A stretch of 21,980 nucleotides of DNA, taken from assembly GCA_002345825.1 (NCBI GenBank), contig DDWD01000099.1, positions 1 to 21,980 of the forward strand, given 5' to 3'. Shown here one piece after another: positions 14,091 through 21,980 of the stretch. The notes below the pieces were generated by a model. That model was not told the DNA's origin. It saw nothing but the letters and a program-made list of their open reading frames with translations, and did no database searches. The DNA comes from Bacteroidales bacterium UBA2295. GTDB lineage: Bacteria; Bacteroidota; Bacteroidia; Bacteroidales; Tenuifilaceae. Within the stretch, counting starts at the first letter, position 1. Each line of letters opens with the position of its first letter. The translations under genes were made by a program, and so were the position numbers.

Positions 14091-16802
14091 ATGGAGAAAA
14101 CAGTTAAGATTACAATTGATGGTAAGGTCATTATGGCTGAGCCAGGAAAGACGGTACTGGAGGTTGCCAAGGAAAGCAACATCTACATTCCGTCGCTATG
14201 CTTCCACCCCCGAACGGGGAAGGCTGGCGCATGCCGAGCCTGCTTGGTGGAAGTGGAGGGTCTACGAGGACTAAAGGAAAGTTGCGGCCTTCAAGTTAAA
14301 GATGGAATGGTGATCAGAACCAATACCGAACAGATTTTGCAGGTTCGTAAAATGATTGTTGAGTTACACCTTTCCAATGGCGAGCATAACTGCATAGCCT
14401 GTGAGCGAAATGGGCATTGCGAGCTACAGGATATGGCCTACAGTTTAGGTATTGAACGCCCTGGATTTTTGGTTGACTACGAAAGGATTAAGCTCGACGA
14501 GTCGTCAGCAGGGATTATTCGTGATGCCAATAAATGTATCGAGTGCGGACGTTGTATCCGGGCATGTAATCATAATGTGATGCACGAAGTGCTAGATTTT
14601 GGTTGGCGTTCGGGAAAAACCCGTGTTATTTGCGACGATGATAAGCCTATGGGTGAGTCGTCGTGCGTTCAGTGTGGCGAGTGCGTTCAGGTTTGCCCTG
14701 TGGGCGCTCTTACATTCAAAAATGCAAAGGGAGCCGGTCAATTCTGGGACCTTGAGAAGAAAAAGGTGATTTGTACCTACTGTGGTGTAGGGTGTTCTAT
14801 CGATATGTATGTTAAGGGTAACAAGTGGGTATACTCCATGGGAACCGAGGAGAACTGGGAGAAGCAAACCAACAAGGGGATGCTCTGCGTTAAGGGTCGC
14901 TTTGGTTTCGATTTTCTTAATAGAGAGGATCGGTTGAATACACCGCTTATTAGAAAAGACGGTAACCTTCAGAAAGCTAGTTGGGACGAGGCGCTTGACC
15001 TTGTAGCCAGCAAACTTTCGGAGTCAAAACTGAAGTACGGACCTGGATCAATCGGATTTTTCACATCGGCTAGGGTTTCCAACGAGGAGAACTACGCCAT
15101 GATGCGTTTAGCACGGGGGGTGATCGGCACTAACAATGTCGACCACTGTGCACGGCTTTGACATAGCTCTACGGTTGCGGGACTGGCAGCCACGTTAGGT
15201 TCAGGTGCTATGACTAATAGCATGCAAGAAACCGATCAATCTGATGTAATATTCATTATTGGTACCAATACTACTTGGAACCATCCCGTTTTTGGCGGAA
15301 TGGTGAAAAAATCTGTAAAAGAAAAAGGCGTTAAGCTTATTGTGGCCGATCCTAGGCAAATCGATTTGGCCAATTGTGCCGATATTCACGTACGCCAAAA
15401 CCCTGGATCGGATGCTGCCCTGCTTATGGGAATCCAGCATATCATTGTAAAAGAGAACTGGTACAACAAGCAGTTTGTTGATGAGAGAACCGAGGGTTGG
15501 GATGAGTACGTCAAGAGCCTCGAGTTTTATACACCTCAAAAGGTTGAGGAGATTACCAGCATACCTGCGGAAAAACTTTACGAGGTGGCAAAGCTATATG
15601 CTACTTCTGGGAGGGGTGCTTTATTCTATGCTATGGGTATAACCCAGCATACGCATGGAGTAGATAATGTTAAGGCTGTTGCCAACCTGCAAATGATTCT
15701 GGGGAACTACGGATTACCCGGAACAGGTGTTAATCCGCTTCGCGGACAAAACAACGTGCAGGGTGCTTGCGATATGGGCGCATTGCCAAACGTTTTTACA
15801 GGTTATCAACCCGTTACGGTTGAAGAGAATCGCAAAAAGTTTGCCGATGCGTGGGGTATTAATGTAGAAGATATGGACGACAAGGTTGGCCAAACGGTTA
15901 CCACCATGGTTAACAATGCTGGCGATTCCATTCGGGCCCTATACATAATGGGTGAAAACCCAATGGTATCGGATCCAAATCTAACTCACGCTAAGGAGCA
16001 ACTCGAGAAACTCGATTTTATGGTTGTTCAGGATATCTTCCTAACCGAAACCGCTCAGCTAGCTGATGTTGTTTTACCTGCTTGCGCTTTTGCCGAAAAA
16101 ACAGGCACATTTGTAAATACTGAGCGAAGGGTACAACTTTCGAACAAAGCGCTTGAAGGACCAACTGGGGCAAAACAGGATTACGAGATATTGGCAGAGA
16201 TTGCCAAGCGAATGGGTGCGGTTAACTTCCCCGATAATCCCGAAACCTTGTTCGAAGAGTTACGTCAGCTTACCCCATCGTACAAAGGAATGACCTACGA
16301 GCGGATTGAGAAGGAATGCGGATTAAGATGGCCTTGCCCAACCGAGGATCACCCCGGTACACCAATCCTACATGTTGGAAAATTCTCAAGAGGTAAAGGA
16401 TTACTCGTTCCTATTGAGTACAAGGCACCAGCTGAGATTATTGATGCTCAATATCCTCTTACTCTAACAACAGGCCGTTTGCTGCAGCATTATCATACCG
16501 GTTCAATGACACGACGATCGAAAGTCCTTAACGAGATTAAACCTTCGGGTATGGTAGAACTGAACGATATAGATGCTCAGAAGATGAACATTAAGGATGG
16601 CGAAAAGGTACGAGTGTCCTCAAGACGAGGAACTATTGAGATTGATGCGCTGGTTACTTCACGGGTTAAGCAAGGGGTAGTTTTTATTCCTTTCCACTTT
16701 GCCGAAACAGCTGCTAATATCTTAACTAACGACGCTCTCGACCCCGTAGCTAAAATCCCTGAGTATAAGGTTTGTGCTGTTAAGGTTGAGAAAATTGCAT
16801 AG
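14091..16802 (+). CDS. Selenocysteine-containing formate dehydrogenase, catalytic subunit (UGA = Sec 357)
   Basis: This is a 903-residue molybdenum enzyme read through an in-frame TGA at 15159-15161. Both sides are in the same frame, and the junction reads CARL-U-HSSTVAGL, matching the E. coli FdhF active site with Sec followed by His. Domains: a NuoG-like [2Fe-2S] N terminus (C37, C48, C51, C65); a His-Cys3 [4Fe-4S] site HNCIACERNGHC (H99, C101, C104, C110); two ferredoxin clusters (C149/152/155/159 and C192/195/198/202); then the molybdopterin oxidoreductase with [4Fe-4S] ligands C228, C231, C235, C266 and Sec 357. The C-terminal part, after about 780, is the molydopterin-binding domain. 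It oxidises formate to CO2 or runs in reverse, in the cytosol (no Tat signal). The NuoEF fusion follows after 24 bases. Standard gene callers would split this into two ORFs (14091-15161 and 15210-16802). Confidence 0.95.
15173..15191 (+). promoter_or_regulatory. Bacterial SECIS hairpin directing Sec insertion at UGA 15159-15161
   Basis: The stem GGTTGC (15173-15178) pairs with GCAGCC (15186-15191), six pairs with one U-G, around the 7-base loop GGGACTG. It may extend outward (CTA 15169-15171 with TAG 15196-15198). It begins 11 bases after the UGA. As I recall it, the E. coli fdhF element begins at the same distance and also starts GGTTGC. The loop carries G residues and a U as SelB recognition requires. 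UGA is followed by C, a weak stop context. It lies within the coding sequence and also encodes V-A-G-L-A-A. Confidence 0.85.
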
Positions 16803-16826
16803 TGTTGCATCTAAATATTTAGCTTC

Positions 16827-18560
16827 ATGAAAGAAGAACTAAAGAAAAAGATAATTGAAATCATGGGTCGATATCCTAAAAAGGATTCGGCCCTGATACC
16901 TGCCCTTACCCTGGTTCAAAAATCAAAAGGTAATAATCTTACTAAGGAGGATGTGGTGGAAATAGCCGATTTGATTGGTGTTTCACATTCTCGGGCATAT
17001 GGTGTTGCCACTTACTACACAATGTTCAATGTTGATAAAGGAGTTGGCAAATACCATTTGCAGGTCGATACCAATATTCCAGCCACCCTCATGGGGGCTT
17101 TGGAGATTTTTGATTACCTAAGTGACAAGCTGGGGATAAAGCACGGCGAAACAACTTCCGACGGCCTTTTTACCCTCTCAAAGGTAGAATGTTTGGCATC
17201 TTGCGGAACGTGTCCTGTTATTCAGGTGAACGACACGTACTACGAGCTCATGACCAAGGAAAAGGTCGATATGCTAATCGATTCGCTCCGTAAGGGTATA
17301 ATGCCCGATCTGCCTGTAGAGTACAATTGGGCTTCGCAGTGTAACGTGTTGCTTAAGAACCGAGGTGTTGATAATGCTACTGATATCGAGGTTTATAAAA
17401 AAACGGGCGGTTACAAAACCCTAAACAAAGCCCTAACCATGAAACCCGAGGATATTGTGGCCCAGGTGCGCGATTCCCAACTCAGGGGTAGGGGTGGAGC
17501 AGGTTTCCCCACAGGAGTTAAGTGGGGCTTTTTACCAAAGAATAGCGGAAAACCAGTTTACCTAGTTTGCAATGCCGACGAGGGCGAACCTGGTACGTTT
17601 AAGGATCGACAGATTCTTGCATACGACCCACATCTGTTAATCGAAGGGATGGCAATCTCGGCCTATGCGCTTGGGGCAAAACTCGCTTTTATATACATCA
17701 GAGGTGAGTTTAGCTGGATAGCAGAAATCCTTGAGGATGCCGTTGCTCAGGCCAAGAAGGATGGCAAGTTAGGTCCACTTACCGATATCATTGTTCATCT
17801 GGGAGCAGGCTCCTACGTTTGCGGCGAGGAAACAGCTCTTATCGAGTCTATTGAGGGTAAACGTGGATTACCCCGGATGAAACCACCATTCCCTGCCGTT
17901 GAGGGGCTTTACGGATGCCCAACCATTGTAAACAATGTGGAAACTCTTGCCAGCGTACCCTACATTATTGAGAATGGTGCTGATGCATTTAAAAAGTGGG
18001 GATCCGAGGCCGGATATGGTTTTAAACTATTTGGCGTTTCGGGTGCAGTAAGTAAACCTGGTGTTTACGAGTGCCCTATGGGTATATCGTACGATGAGCT
18101 AATTGAAATGGCCGGTGGTTACAAGGGGAGTATTACTGGTGTAATCATTGGTGGACTTTCTGTTCCAATCCTTACTGCCGAGGAGTTGAAGAAAGGCCCA
18201 GGCCTTAAAATGGATTACGAATCGACCCTTGACTACGGAACCAACCTAGGCTCGGGTGGAGTGATGGTTATTAGTGATAAGTTTAATATTCCCGAGATTG
18301 CAGCACGTACCATCCAGTTTTATAATCATGAATCGTGTGGGCAATGCACACCTTGCCGTATGGGTTCGGGTATGATTGTCGATTTGCTCAATAAGGTTGT
18401 ATCCGGAAAAGGTGAGCCAGGCGACCTTGATAAGGTGCTTTGGTATTGCGATAATATCAAGGGCAACACCCTTTGTCCAACAGGCGAGGCCTACGCCACG
18501 CCCATAAAAAGTATGATAACAAAATTCCGTAAGGATTTCGAACAGTTAATCACTATTTAA
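16827..18560 (+). CDS. NuoE-NuoF fusion, NAD-linked diaphorase subunit of formate dehydrogenase
   Basis: This 577-residue protein joins two complex-I-like subunits. The NuoE-like part (about 1-155) has a helical start and a thioredoxin-like fold with the second cysteine pair in VECLASCGTC (C122, C126, also C129). The first pair expected for the [2Fe-2S] site is replaced by D81 and A86. The NuoF-like part (about 175-577) has the FMN/NADH site RGRGGAGFPTGVKWGF, CNADEGEPGTFKDR and GAGSYVCGEETALIESIEG. It also has the [4Fe-4S] motif SCGQCTPCRMGSG (C504, C507, C510) with C550 in TLCPTGEA. It should shuttle electrons between the formate dehydrogenase clusters and NAD(H). It starts 24 bases after that subunit and ends 22 before the transporter, in one operon. 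Electron bifurcation with ferredoxin is possible but no extra subunit is visible. Confidence 0.92.
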   Translation: MKEELKKKIIEIMGRYPKKDSALIPALTLVQKSKGNNLTKEDVVEIADLIGVSHSRAYGVATYYTMFNVDKGVGKYHLQVDTNIPATLMGALEIFDYLSDKLGIKHGETTSDGLFTLSKVECLASCGTCPVIQVNDTYYELMTKEKVDMLIDSLRKGIMPDLPVEYNWASQCNVLLKNRGVDNATDIEVYKKTGGYKTLNKALTMKPEDIVAQVRDSQLRGRGGAGFPTGVKWGFLPKNSGKPVYLVCNADEGEPGTFKDRQILAYDPHLLIEGMAISAYALGAKLAFIYIRGEFSWIAEILEDAVAQAKKDGKLGPLTDIIVHLGAGSYVCGEETALIESIEGKRGLPRMKPPFPAVEGLYGCPTIVNNVETLASVPYIIENGADAFKKWGSEAGYGFKLFGVSGAVSKPGVYECPMGISYDELIEMAGGYKGSITGVIIGGLSVPILTAEELKKGPGLKMDYESTLDYGTNLGSGGVMVISDKFNIPEIAARTIQFYNHESCGQCTPCRMGSGMIVDLLNKVVSGKGEPGDLDKVLWYCDNIKGNTLCPTGEAYATPIKSMITKFRKDFEQLITI

Positions 18561-18582
18561 GTTACCTAAAATCAAACTAAAC

Positions 18583-19866
18583 ATGGAAGCAAAAACAACA
18601 AATCGATGGTATATTGCCATCATGGGAACTATTCTTCAGGTCGTTCTGGGTACAGTATACGCGTGGAGCTTTTTCCAAAAGCCTATTATTAGCACATTTG
18701 GGTGGACCAACGTGCAAACAATGTGGATTTTTAGCTTGGCCATCCTTTTCCTTGGCTTAGCTGCCGCTTGGGGCGGAATGAACTTAGCCAAGTTTGGCCC
18801 ACGAAAACTAGCTACCACGGGTGCAATTCTCCACGGATTAGGCTATCTCATTAGTGCTTTTGCTATGTCAATTGAAAGCCTACCGTTATTTTATATTGGT
18901 TTTGGTGTTGTTGGTGGTATTGGTCTGGGCTTGGGTTATGTTACCCCCGTTGCAACAGCTGCCAAGTGGTTCCCCGATAAAAAGGGATTTGTTACAGGTA
19001 TGGTGGTTATGGGTTTTGGTCTAGGCGCTCTTTTCATGTCAAAAGTTGTGGCACCTGCACTTATGAATATGACAGCTGGTAACCTTGTTTGGGTATTTGC
19101 CTATGCAGGTATTATTCTTTTGCTAGTTGGAGCAGTTGCTGGTTACAGCATGGTGAACCCTCCAGCAGGTTTTGTACCTGAGGGATACACACCTCCGGTT
19201 AAAAGTGCAGCAAGCCAAGGGCATGAAGATAATCTAACTGTAAAGGAGTCATTATTATCATCTAAGTTTTTAGGGATGTGGCTTGTTCTGTTCCTTAATG
19301 TATCGGCAGGCATTATGTTCATTGGTCTACAGTCGCCAATGTTACAGGACTTACTTCGCTTAAAGGATGTAGGTATGGGTACCGAGGCGTTGGCCGCTGC
19401 GGGTGCAACTCTTATTGCCATTAGCTCGTTGTTTAACGGTGTTGGGCGTTTCTTTTGGGGCGGATTATCCGATAAGATTGGAAGAATTCAAGCATTTCGC
19501 TTAATTCTTGGAACTCAAATTTTAGTATTTATTGCCCTAATATACATTGGTAATCCATGGCTATTTGGTATTATGGTATGTTACGTTCTTCTTTGCTATG
19601 GTGGTGGATTTGGAACAATGCCATCGTATGTTCTTGATGTGTACCATGCCAAGTTAATGCCTGTTGTATATGGTGTAATTCTTACTGCTTGGTCTATGGG
19701 TGGTATTGTAGGGCCACAGGTTGCTGCATTTATCCGCGACTTTTATGCTGACAAACCCAATATGATTGGACCAAGAACATACGTAGCAGGAGCGATTCTA
19801 TTGGGAATTGGTTTTATTGTTACTCTTCTGCTTTCCAACAAGTCAATAACTGAGGGTAAAGAGTAA
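18583..19866 (+). CDS. MFS transporter, oxalate:formate antiporter (OFA) family
   Basis: This is a 427-residue, twelve-segment inner-membrane transporter. The start RWYIAIMGTILQVVLGTVYAWSFF is typical of the OFA family (OxlT, YhjX). Other family signs are GGIGLGLGYVTPVATAAKWFPDKKGFVTG after the fourth segment, a cytoplasmic middle loop (about 195-220), and RFFWGGLSDKIGR before the eighth segment. Members exchange oxalate and formate or carry other small acids. Being the third gene of the formate dehydrogenase operon (22 bases after the NuoEF fusion), it most likely imports or exports formate; the substrate is inferred from context. No oxalate-degrading gene (oxc, frc) is present. A strong terminator follows at 19895. 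Confidence 0.88.
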   Translation: MEAKTTNRWYIAIMGTILQVVLGTVYAWSFFQKPIISTFGWTNVQTMWIFSLAILFLGLAAAWGGMNLAKFGPRKLATTGAILHGLGYLISAFAMSIESLPLFYIGFGVVGGIGLGLGYVTPVATAAKWFPDKKGFVTGMVVMGFGLGALFMSKVVAPALMNMTAGNLVWVFAYAGIILLLVGAVAGYSMVNPPAGFVPEGYTPPVKSAASQGHEDNLTVKESLLSSKFLGMWLVLFLNVSAGIMFIGLQSPMLQDLLRLKDVGMGTEALAAAGATLIAISSLFNGVGRFFWGGLSDKIGRIQAFRLILGTQILVFIALIYIGNPWLFGIMVCYVLLCYGGGFGTMPSYVLDVYHAKLMPVVYGVILTAWSMGGIVGPQVAAFIRDFYADKPNMIGPRTYVAGAILLGIGFIVTLLLSNKSITEGKE

Positions 19867-19894
19867 TATTATAGATTTTTAGTTATATGATAAA

Positions 19895-19931
19895 GCAAAT
19901 ACCTTCCTCTCTGAAGGTATTTGCCTTTTTT
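19895..19931 (+). terminator. Strong Rho-independent terminator of the formate dehydrogenase operon
   Basis: A perfect 12-bp stem GCAAATACCTTC (19895-19906) / GAAGGTATTTGC (19913-19924) with loop CTCTCT is followed by six T residues (19926-19931). It lies 28 bases after the transporter stop and separates the operon from the mobA fusion gene, which must be transcribed from within 19932-19984 or by readthrough. Confidence 0.95.
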
Positions 19932-19984
19932 GCCCCATTTTTTACATTCACCGTACTATCTTTCGGGATAATTATTCTGAGTTG

Positions 19985-21130
19985 ATGCTAAGGAAACCAA
20001 ATTTCATAATCGTAGGGTCTACCGGACGAAACACTGGAAAAACCGAGTTTGCCTGCCGATTGATCAAGCAATATTCATCCCAACATACCATAATTGGGGT
20101 AAAGGTAGTTGCCATCAATCGTAAGGAGGGCGACTCGTGCCCTCGCGGTGGGAAGGGATGCGGGGTATGCAGTTCCTTAAAAAGCGATTATGAAATTACC
20201 GAGGAAACTGTTATTAATCCCACTAAGGATACATCAAGGATGCTATTAGCAGGTGCCAGCAAGGTTTTCTTTTTAAAAGTCGATAAGAATTGCCTTGAAA
20301 AAGGTTTTAAAGCGCTTTTAGAGATTATCCCTGAAGGTACTATGGTTATTTGTGAGTCCAATTCCATTCGAAAGGTTTTTGAGCCTGGCCTATTCTTGGT
20401 TATTAAGAATGCTGAGGATAGAACCGTAAAGGAGAGCTGCGCCGAAGTAATACAGTATGCCAACAAGGTGATTGAGTTTAACAATATGAGCTGGGATTTC
20501 AATCCTGATAGAATCCTAATTAAGAATAACGAATGGATTGTGCAGGAGAAAGCCACTGCCATTATATTGGCTGGCGGCAAGAGTTCTCGAATGGGTGAGG
20601 ACAAGTACCTCTTACCGGTTCATGGTCAACCGTTAATACAGTATATTATCAAGCAGCTTCAAGGCCACTTCGATGAGGTAATCATTGGTGCCAACGATCC
20701 CCAGCGATTTGCTTTCACAGGGCTTAGGGTTGTTCCCGATATGGAACAGGATAAAGGTCCGCTTATGGGAATCTATTCATGCCTTATGGCCTCAACCAAT
20801 GATATCAACTTCATTACAGCATGCGATATCCCCGAGATGAATACCAAGCTTATCCACAATATGATTAACCTTTCGGTTGATTATGATATTGTGATGCCAG
20901 TAACAGGTAACGATAAGCACGAACCCCTGTATGCTATTTATCGTAAGTCGGTTGCTCAGCATGCCCATGCAATTTTACAGAATGATGGCCGTAGGATTGT
21001 TCAGCTCCTAAAGATGTCCAACGTTAAGCTTATCGATTTTCAGGATCGAGGGTGGTATCAAAATTTAAACGTTAAGGAGGATTATCTGCAGTACATCAAG
21101 GAATCAAGTTGTAACCAGTGCACTAAATAG
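19985..21130 (+). CDS. P-loop (MobB-like) - MobA fusion, molybdenum cofactor guanylyltransferase
   Basis: The protein is 381 residues from ATG 19985 (the preceding TTG at 19982 is a less likely start). The N-terminal domain (about 5-185) opens with a Walker A loop VGSTGRNTGKT (K19). It has a Cys-rich loop CPRGGKGCGVC (C52, C59, C62) and CESNS near 123. It resembles MobB in position and P loop but is not a clear MobB. The C-terminal domain (about 190-370) is MobA: AIILAGGKSSRMGEDKYLL (GTP-binding loop and Lys), then VVPDMEQDKGPLMGI and TACDIPEM with the metal-binding Asp. MobA transfers GMP from GTP to molybdopterin, giving the MGD cofactor the formate dehydrogenase needs. The protein ends in a CxxC (SCNQCTK). 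No clear promoter is seen in the 53 bases after the terminator. Confidence 0.88.
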   Translation: MLRKPNFIIVGSTGRNTGKTEFACRLIKQYSSQHTIIGVKVVAINRKEGDSCPRGGKGCGVCSSLKSDYEITEETVINPTKDTSRMLLAGASKVFFLKVDKNCLEKGFKALLEIIPEGTMVICESNSIRKVFEPGLFLVIKNAEDRTVKESCAEVIQYANKVIEFNNMSWDFNPDRILIKNNEWIVQEKATAIILAGGKSSRMGEDKYLLPVHGQPLIQYIIKQLQGHFDEVIIGANDPQRFAFTGLRVVPDMEQDKGPLMGIYSCLMASTNDINFITACDIPEMNTKLIHNMINLSVDYDIVMPVTGNDKHEPLYAIYRKSVAQHAHAILQNDGRRIVQLLKMSNVKLIDFQDRGWYQNLNVKEDYLQYIKESSCNQCTK

Positions 21131-21195
21131 GGAGCTAATGAAATGGTAAGGGAGATGATGTCAACCAATCAGTAATTATTAAAAATAAACAAATT

Positions 21196-21980
21196 ATGTA
21201 CAATATGAAACGCGTTTTATTATTAGCAGCGCTAATGCTAGGCGCAATGGCAATTAGCGCTCAGGAAAAGGAAGAGGACAAGAAGCTCGACCTAAAATTT
21301 TATGGTTTTATAAAAGGTGATATGGTATATGCTACCCAAGGGGTGAACTCTTTTGGAGCCAATACTTTGGCTGCTCCTCAGGTAGCCAATGGAACCGACC
21401 AGAGCGCCTTGGGCTTTACTGCTCAGCATACTAGAATTGGGTTGAAAGGAACTGTGGGCGAAGAGATTAAAGCTGGTGGACTGGTTGAGATCGATTTCTT
21501 TTCCAATGCTTTCGATGCTAACGGAAAACCACGCATTAGGTTGGCCTACGCCTCTATTGCTAAGGGTGGATTTGAAGCCCGTATGGGACAGCAGTGGGAT
21601 TTATTCTCGCCAAATAACGCCAATACCAACCACACCAACGGTAATATGTGGTTTGCTGGCAACCGGGGTTTCCGCAGGGCGCAGCTACAGCTTAGCTATA
21701 AGCTCGATATCGATAATGTTTTTCCCATGGTTCAGGTTTCGTTGGGCGAAACTACCCGAGAGGATGCTGGCCTAGGTAAAGATAACCTGTCGGGTGTTCC
21801 AATGCTGCAAGCAAGGCTTTCGAGTAAGATCATGGATAAGTATACTGTTGGGGTTTCGTATGTGAACGGACAGTATCAAGAAAAAGGTGCTGTAGGCCCA
21901 TGGGAATGGGACGACAAGGTTAAAACAACTGGCTTTGGTTTCGATTTCAACCTGCCAATTCATCAATATTTTAGCCTTGT
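21196..21980 (+). CDS. Outer-membrane porin-like protein, N-terminal part (partial)
   Basis: The open frame runs off the window end with 261 codons visible and no stop. ATG 21196 has the A-rich leader typical of Bacteroidota; ATG 21205 is an alternative. The signal peptide (MKRVLLLAALMLGAMAISAQ) is cut probably after AQ. The mature part begins with charged residues and then a beta strand FYGFIKGDMVYATQG. Alternating strands with aromatic ends and loops follow, such as QHTRIGLKGTVGEEIKAGGL, RIRLAYASIAKGGFEARMGQQ and FRRAQLQLSYKLD, typical of a 16-strand DcaP/OprP-like porin. It would let small solutes cross the outer membrane. It sits 65 bases after the mobA fusion; whether it serves formate or molybdate uptake is unknown. 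Confidence 0.85.
   Translation, partial: MYNMKRVLLLAALMLGAMAISAQEKEEDKKLDLKFYGFIKGDMVYATQGVNSFGANTLAAPQVANGTDQSALGFTAQHTRIGLKGTVGEEIKAGGLVEIDFFSNAFDANGKPRIRLAYASIAKGGFEARMGQQWDLFSPNNANTNHTNGNMWFAGNRGFRRAQLQLSYKLDIDNVFPMVQVSLGETTREDAGLGKDNLSGVPMLQARLSSKIMDKYTVGVSYVNGQYQEKGAVGPWEWDDKVKTTGFGFDFNLPIHQYFSL

Noticed and set aside
20188..20604. Reverse-strand ORF of 138 codons inside the mobA fusion gene
   Set aside because: It is antisense to a well-supported coding frame and has no recognisable motif.

Overview
The window looks like chromosomal DNA of an anaerobic or facultative member of the Bacteroidota, probably Bacteroidales. The evidence is the Bacteroidota-type -7 promoter element (TAAGTTTG, seen twice), A-rich leaders instead of strong Shine-Dalgarno sites, a LytS/LytTR pair, and secreted proteins ending their signal peptide in ...AQ. 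No species is assigned. All genes that I accept lie on the + strand.

Region 1 (1-4.7 kb) holds signalling and envelope genes. It contains the end of a histidine kinase, a receiver/histidine-kinase hybrid, a membrane LytS-type kinase overlapping its LytTR response regulator, and a protein of the Amj (DUF2837) lipid II flippase family. From about 1.4 to 5.0 kb the DNA is visibly more A+T rich than the rest. It ends in a roughly 240-bp element with 11-bp terminal inverted repeats and nested internal palindromes (4800-5038).

Region 2 (5.4-12.6 kb) is a compact, apparently complete selenium island: tRNA-Sec(UCA), selA, selB, a class-V aminotransferase/cysteine desulfurase, a YedF-like TusA/DsrE protein, a small DUF3343 (putative Se/S carrier) protein, and selD. 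SelD makes selenophosphate, SelA converts Ser-tRNA-Sec to Sec-tRNA-Sec, and SelB delivers it to UGA codons. The desulfurase, YedF and DUF3343 proteins are the likely selenium mobilisation and carrier set feeding SelD. An 84-bp TTGA/TTGG tandem repeat separates selA from selB. Two copies of a roughly 30-bp repeat sit just upstream of the selB and yedF start codons. A secreted protein of unknown function with its own promoter and terminator follows selD.

Region 3 (14.1-22 kb) holds the apparent user of the selenium. It is a selenocysteine-containing formate dehydrogenase read through an in-frame UGA (15159-15161), followed by a hairpin that closely matches the E. coli fdhF SECIS in place and sequence. 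It is followed by a NuoE-NuoF fusion (NAD-linked diaphorase) and an oxalate/formate-type MFS transporter, closed by a strong terminator. Next come a MobA protein with an N-terminal P-loop domain (molybdenum cofactor finishing) and the start of an outer-membrane porin that runs off the window. The region reads as one programme: bring in formate, build the Mo-bisMGD and Sec active site, oxidise formate (or reduce CO2), and pass electrons to or from NAD(H).

I found no CRISPR array, rRNA or transposase. The window's core is a recognisable selenium/formate system rather than an unknown one. The less ordinary points are the paired leader repeats, the inverted-repeat element, the NuoE domain lacking two cluster cysteines, the Cys-rich P-loop-MobA fusion, and the tRNA-Sec acceptor geometry.
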